Shown in pieces: positions 6,320 to 8,616 of a DNA stretch of 8,616 nucleotides. Origin of the DNA: Clostridia bacterium (GTDB taxonomy: Bacteria; Bacillota; Clostridia; CAKSNL01; HGM11501); contig JAFPCL010000105.1 in assembly GCA_017390225.1 (NCBI GenBank), forward strand, positions 1 through 8,616. Reading direction: 5' to 3'. The position numbers and the translations under genes are program-made. Every line of letters begins with the position of its first letter. The first letter of the stretch is position 1. Below the pieces are notes generated by a model. That model was not told the DNA's origin, made no database searches, and worked only from the letters and a program-made list of their open reading frames with translations.

Positions 6320-6676
6320 ATGAGATTTTTATGGGCATTTTTAATCGGCGGTGCTTTTTGTGCCATCGGTCAGATTTTAATTGATAAAACCAAGCTCACC
6401 CCTGCCCGTATTTTAGTTTCCTATGTTGTGCTCGGTGTTTTCTTGGGCTATCTGGGGGTATATGAGCCACTGATTGATTTTGCAGGCGCCGGTGCTTCCG
6501 TTCCGCTAACCGGTTTTGGTAACGTCCTCTTTCAAGGCGTGAAAAACGCCGTATTCACCAAAGACAAGCTGGGGATTTTAACCGGAGGGCTCACCTCCGG
6601 CAGTGCGGGAATCACGGCATCTGTCCTGTTTTCTTTCATTGCCGCCTTGCTGTGTAAGCCAAAAGAAAAGCAATAG
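6320..6676 (+). CDS. spoVAE: Stage V sporulation protein AE (SpoVAE/SpoVAEb family)
   Basis: A 118-residue integral membrane protein of the SpoVA family, which moves dipicolinic acid into the forespore and out during germination. Recognisable blocks are the N-terminal LIGGAFCAIGQILIDK, TKLTPARILVSYVVLGVFLGYLGVYEPL, the conserved GAGASVPLTGFGN (57-69), and GLTSGSAGITASVLFSFIAAL before a short basic tail. ATG 6320 is chosen because GAAAGG ends 9 bases upstream; ATG 6311 would abut that site. spoVAE normally sits with spoVAC and spoVAD; here it stands alone between divergent yabP and a HAD gene. It may be a second copy or a relocated single gene. No clear terminator follows it. Confidence 0.92.
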   Translation: MRFLWAFLIGGAFCAIGQILIDKTKLTPARILVSYVVLGVFLGYLGVYEPLIDFAGAGASVPLTGFGNVLFQGVKNAVFTKDKLGILTGGLTSGSAGITASVLFSFIAALLCKPKEKQ

Positions 6677-6688
6677 TTTTTCTGTTTC

Positions 6689-6717
6689 TTGACAGAATCC
6701 GCCGTCGGTGGTATACT
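6689..6717 (+). promoter_or_regulatory. Strong sigma-A-type promoter with extended -10 for the HAD-nitroreductase pair
   Basis: TTGACA (6689-6694), a 17-base spacer and TATACT (6712-6717), preceded by TGG (6709-6711), form an extended -10 promoter one mismatch from consensus. Expected start is near 6724, with a leader of about 24 nt carrying GAAAGGA 7 bases before the ATG. Confidence 0.88.
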
Positions 6718-6735
6718 GTTGATATCAACCACCGA
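6705..6735. promoter_or_regulatory. Overlapping dyads at the HAD-gene promoter, possible operator
   Basis: Two non-concentric dyads overlap the promoter. TCGGTGGT (6705-6712) pairs with ACCACCGA (6728-6735) across 15 bases, and between them GTTGATATCAAC (6718-6729) is a perfect 12-bp palindrome directly after the -10 box at the expected start site. The right outer arm reaches the first bases of the Shine-Dalgarno. Position and symmetry suggest a repressor site; no regulator is visible nearby. Confidence 0.5.
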
Positions 6736-6747
6736 AAGGATACATAT

Positions 6748-7377
6748 ATGTTTACGCATTATATTTTTGATTTTGACGGCACTTTATTTGACAGTTACCC
6801 CCACACCACAAGGGCATTTTTAAATATGCTTTCCGAGTTTGGAAAATCTGCGCCATGGGAAGCCGTGAACCGCTCTTTGCGCATTTCTTTTGGTCAAGCC
6901 TATCGTGATTTCCAATTATCCCGTGAAGAGATTGATCGTTTTTTAGTGTTGGCGCACGAGCTGGACACATTGCCCGAAGTTGCCCCCTACCCCGGTGCCA
7001 AAGAATTCATTTCCGATTTGGTCGCCATGGGAAAAAAGTGCCATATATACACCCATCGTGAAAATCGCACGCTATATGCTTATCTCGACCGCTATGATAT
7101 GACAAATCTTTTCACGCTGTTTGTCACCGAAAACGACGGATTTCCCTTAAAGCCTGCTCCCGATGCGCTTTTATCCATGATGGCTCGCGGCGGTTTTTCT
7201 GCCGACACGGCTTGCATGATTGGTGATCGTGAGATTGATGTGTTGGCAGGCAAAAATGCAGGGATGAAAGGATGCCTCTTTGATGAAGACCACGTAAATC
7301 CGCCCACCGCCGCAGATTTTACGGTGCACAATTTTGCCGAGCTCAGAAAGCTTTTTATCGAAGGAGAATTGATATGA
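6748..7377 (+). CDS. HAD-superfamily hydrolase, subclass IA phosphatase
   Basis: A 209-residue cytoplasmic phosphatase of the haloacid dehalogenase superfamily. All four motifs are present: DFDGT with nucleophile Asp8 and acid/base Asp10, Thr102 in IYTHR, Lys135 in KPAPD, and GDREID with Asp160 and Asp164 for magnesium. An alpha-helical C1 cap lies between motifs I and II (about residues 16-85), giving the IA subclass that includes phosphoglycolate phosphatase and beta-phosphoglucomutase. The substrate cannot be told from sequence. It has its own strong promoter, and its stop codon overlaps the nitroreductase start (ATGA), so the two are co-expressed. The ATG is supported by GAAAGGA 7 bases upstream. 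Confidence 0.92.
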   Translation: MFTHYIFDFDGTLFDSYPHTTRAFLNMLSEFGKSAPWEAVNRSLRISFGQAYRDFQLSREEIDRFLVLAHELDTLPEVAPYPGAKEFISDLVAMGKKCHIYTHRENRTLYAYLDRYDMTNLFTLFVTENDGFPLKPAPDALLSMMARGGFSADTACMIGDREIDVLAGKNAGMKGCLFDEDHVNPPTAADFTVHNFAELRKLFIEGELI

Positions 7378-7892
7378 AAGAAATCATCCAAACCATAAAA
7401 TCCCGTCGCAGTGTCCGTCGGTATTTATCTACCCCCGTACCGGAAGAATTGCTTGCCACCGTGTTGGAAGCCGGAACCTATGCGCCCACCGGTCGAAATT
7501 TGCAATCCCCTTGCATCGTTGCCGTGGAAGACCCAAATATGCGTGATAAATTATCACAAATGAATGCATCCATCATGGGCACACAAAGCGATCCCTTTTA
7601 CGGCGCACCTGTGGTTCTGGTTGTTTTTGCAGACACCTCCGTCCCCACTTGGCAGGAAGACGGAAGCCTCGTTATGGGAAACCTTTTGCTTGCGGCACAC
7701 GCCGTCGGTCTCGGCAGCTGTTGGATTCACAGAGCACGGGAAATGTTTAAATCCCCCGAAGGCATCGCCCTGAAAAAACAATGGGCTATTCCGGACAGTT
7801 TTGAAGGCATCGGCAATTGCATCCTCGGCTATGCCGATGAAGTGCCTCCCCTTCGTCCGAGAAAAGACAATTATATTATCCGTATTAAATAA
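7374..7892 (+). CDS. Nitroreductase-family FMN-dependent oxidoreductase
   Basis: A 172-residue flavoprotein-type oxidoreductase. The N-terminal RRSVRRY (11-17) and APTGRNLQSP (37-46) are the usual FMN-phosphate and isoalloxazine contact regions, and the C-terminal half has GSCWIHRA and NCILGYADEVPPLRPRK as in short nitroreductases. Such enzymes use NAD(P)H to reduce nitroaromatics, quinones or other acceptors; the natural substrate is unknown. It is shorter than NfsB-type proteins (about 217 residues) and fits the compact clostridial group. The ATG overlaps the HAD stop codon, with AAGGAG 7 bases upstream. A structured non-coding region follows, and no classical terminator with a U run is visible immediately after the stop codon. 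Confidence 0.9.
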   Translation: MKEIIQTIKSRRSVRRYLSTPVPEELLATVLEAGTYAPTGRNLQSPCIVAVEDPNMRDKLSQMNASIMGTQSDPFYGAPVVLVVFADTSVPTWQEDGSLVMGNLLLAAHAVGLGSCWIHRAREMFKSPEGIALKKQWAIPDSFEGIGNCILGYADEVPPLRPRKDNYIIRIK

Positions 7893-7911
7893 AACAAGCC
7901 TCGGTTTAAAA

Positions 7912-7946
7912 ACTCTTATTCCTCGTAAGGGATGGTTAAAAAGAGT
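7912..7946 (+). other. Bulged hairpin downstream of the nitroreductase gene
   Basis: ACTCTT (7912-7917) pairs with AAGAGT (7941-7946). Stacked directly on it, 7918-7923 pairs with 7928-7933 (one U-G) around a CGTA tetraloop, leaving a 7-nt one-sided bulge (7934-7940). There is no T run after it, so it is not a standard terminator. It starts 20 bases after the nitroreductase stop codon and may be part of the 3' UTR or belong to the structured element that follows. Confidence 0.45.
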
Positions 7947-7951
7947 GCAGA

Positions 7952-8042
7952 ATGGACGAACTGAATACATTATCGAGGCGTAGCCTTGATAATGTCATCC
8001 CGAAGGCGTACAAAGGTACGCCTGGGCATTCGTTCGCTCCAT
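7952..8042. other. 91-nt three-way-junction palindromic element (structured RNA or small mobile repeat)
   Basis: Almost all bases can pair in one fold. P1 is 14 pairs between 7952-7966 and 8028-8042, with one bulged base on each side (7962, 8037). P2 is 13 pairs, 7967-7979 with 7983-7995, around a GTA loop, and begins at the base where P1 ends. P3 is eight perfect pairs, 8004-8011 with 8016-8023, around AAAG, extended by CCC (7999-8001) with GGG (8024-8026) across a 2-nt bulge. Only 7996-7998 and 8027 stay single-stranded at the junction. The single non-Watson-Crick pair (7975-7987) is G-U on the plus strand. No tRNA, known riboswitch or ORF explains it. The P1 arms could equally be imperfect terminal inverted repeats of a non-autonomous element. 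Confidence 0.6.
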
Positions 8043-8064
8043 AGTTTCATGGCATTAAATAAAG

Positions 8065-8091
8065 AGGAATTCGCCAATTTTGCGAATTCCT
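8065..8091 (-). terminator. Probable terminator hairpin for the minus-strand gene at the right edge
   Basis: AGGAATTCGC (8065-8074) and GCGAATTCCT (8082-8091) form a perfect 10-bp stem with a 7-nt loop. On the minus strand it lies 44 bases beyond the stop codon of the partial gene and is followed by CTCTTTATTTA, a moderately U-rich tail. On the plus strand no U run follows, so the minus reading is preferred. Confidence 0.5.
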
Positions 8092-8135
8092 ACAAATTAC
8101 AAAGTTTTAAATCCAACTGGATCTCTATTGTATCA

Positions 8136-8616
8136 TCAACCCAAAATATTAATCGGAATCAAAGCCGGCATAGCAACTCCTGCCAAGTTCACTTCCATTA
8201 TAATCCTGTTCATCGGACCAATATCATCTCCTGCTTTTACCGTTGCATTCCACATTGTTGCGCCGTCAAGATGACATCCCAAACGTAAATTATGCGGATA
8301 TTCACAAGTAAAACCTTCCGGCAGATGTAATTTAATTTGTGCATTTACCTGTTTTTCTGCGATATTTATAATACCAACAGAAACTCCGATTTCTCCATTA
8401 GCTTTAATTACCGGTTCTTCGTTAAAGTTTACTATCGCTCTTATAAGTGGCGAACAATAAACATCATAACAATATCTGCTTCTTCCCTCAAAAGGATCAC
8501 GCACAAGCTTTTCAAGACACCATTTCTCTTTCTTGCCTCTTTCTGTTTCACTCTCTTCATCTGTCCACTCAATATCTAATCCATAAAAACGGAACATCGG
8601 CAAAATCATATCCATC
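8136..8616 (-). CDS. Unrecognised protein, C-terminal part (runs off the window edge)
   Basis: 159 residues are visible, ending at a TGA at 8138-8136. An ATG at 8615 lies at the very edge, without room to see a ribosome binding site, so it may be internal. I do not recognise the family. The first 55 residues are acidic and aromatic (DIEWTDEESETERGKKEKW, then SRYCYDVYCSPLIRA). The rest looks beta-rich, with alternating hydrophobic strands (EIGVSVGIINIAE, VNAQIKLHLPEGF, NRIIMEVNLAGVAMP) that suggest a C-terminal beta-sandwich. No signal peptide or membrane helix is visible in this part. Its codons are visibly AT-richer than those of clpC or pdp. It converges on the nitroreductase transcript across the structured non-coding region. 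Confidence 0.6.
   Translation of the reverse strand, partial: MDMILPMFRFYGLDIEWTDEESETERGKKEKWCLEKLVRDPFEGRSRYCYDVYCSPLIRAIVNFNEEPVIKANGEIGVSVGIINIAEKQVNAQIKLHLPEGFTCEYPHNLRLGCHLDGATMWNATVKAGDDIGPMNRIIMEVNLAGVAMPALIPINILG

Noticed and set aside
6680..6697. TTCTGT/ACAGAA hairpin as a spoVAE terminator
   Set aside because: The stem is only 6 bp, has no T run after it, and its right arm is part of the next gene's -35 region.
7891..7912. AAAC...GTTT mini-hairpin as a nitroreductase terminator
   Set aside because: Only four outer pairs form before a mismatch and no U run follows.
7952..8042. tRNA or tRNA-like gene, suggested by a multi-stem fold of about 90 nt
   Set aside because: There is no T-loop GGTTCRA motif, no CCA-type acceptor end, no recognisable anticodon arm, and only three stems.
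7986..8288. Plus-strand open frame of 100 codons across the structured region
   Set aside because: It crosses two perfect hairpins and then runs antisense to the right-edge gene, with no ribosome binding site or family match.

Overview
The window looks like chromosomal DNA of an endospore-forming, low-to-moderate G+C Gram-positive bacterium, most likely a member of Clostridia. The basis is a yabP-yabQ-divIC-yabR block in Bacillus-like order, a spoVAE-type sporulation gene, a ClpC with a UVR-like middle region, and purine-rich Shine-Dalgarno sites throughout. No transposase, phage gene, CRISPR array, rRNA or tRNA is visible. Most of the window is ordinary core genome.

Layout. Bases 1-1587 (+) carry the C-terminal two thirds of clpC, which converges on a long minus-strand gene train across a shared 15-bp hairpin terminator. 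The minus-strand train, in transcription order from about 6211 down to 1660, is yabP, yabQ, divIC, an S1-domain protein (yabR-like), cytidine deaminase (cdd), pyrimidine-nucleoside phosphorylase (pdp), and two half-size ChrA-family transporters. Neighbours overlap or abut nearly everywhere (TAATG, ATGA and TAAATG junctions), so translational coupling is likely. Two control points divide the train. A consensus sigma-A-type promoter overlaps the yabQ stop codon, so divIC and yabR can be made in vegetative cells even if yabPQ is sporulation-specific. A terminator-like hairpin with seven U residues follows the S1 gene, ahead of the cdd-pdp-chrA-chrA segment.

Divergent from yabP on the + strand is a lone spoVAE. 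The roughly 100-bp divergent intergenic region holds plausible SigE-like (yabP) and SigG-like (spoVAE) promoters and a perfect 12-bp inverted repeat, one arm near each promoter. Next come a HAD-family phosphatase and a small nitroreductase, coupled by ATGA and driven by a near-perfect sigma-A promoter with an extended -10 and overlapping dyads.

Downstream of the nitroreductase, 7893-8135 is non-coding but strongly structured: one bulged hairpin, then a compact 91-nt element that folds on paper into a three-way junction with almost every base paired, then a 10-bp hairpin that probably terminates the gene arriving from the right edge. The 91-nt element is the best candidate here for something undescribed, either a structured RNA or 3' UTR, or a small non-autonomous palindromic repeat. 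The last 480 bases hold the C-terminal part of an unrecognised, somewhat AT-richer gene on the minus strand.

Functionally, the window mixes protein quality control (ClpC), spore cortex and coat morphogenesis (YabP, YabQ), spore germination or DPA handling (SpoVAE), division (DivIC), pyrimidine nucleoside salvage (Cdd, Pdp) and anion transport (ChrA pair).
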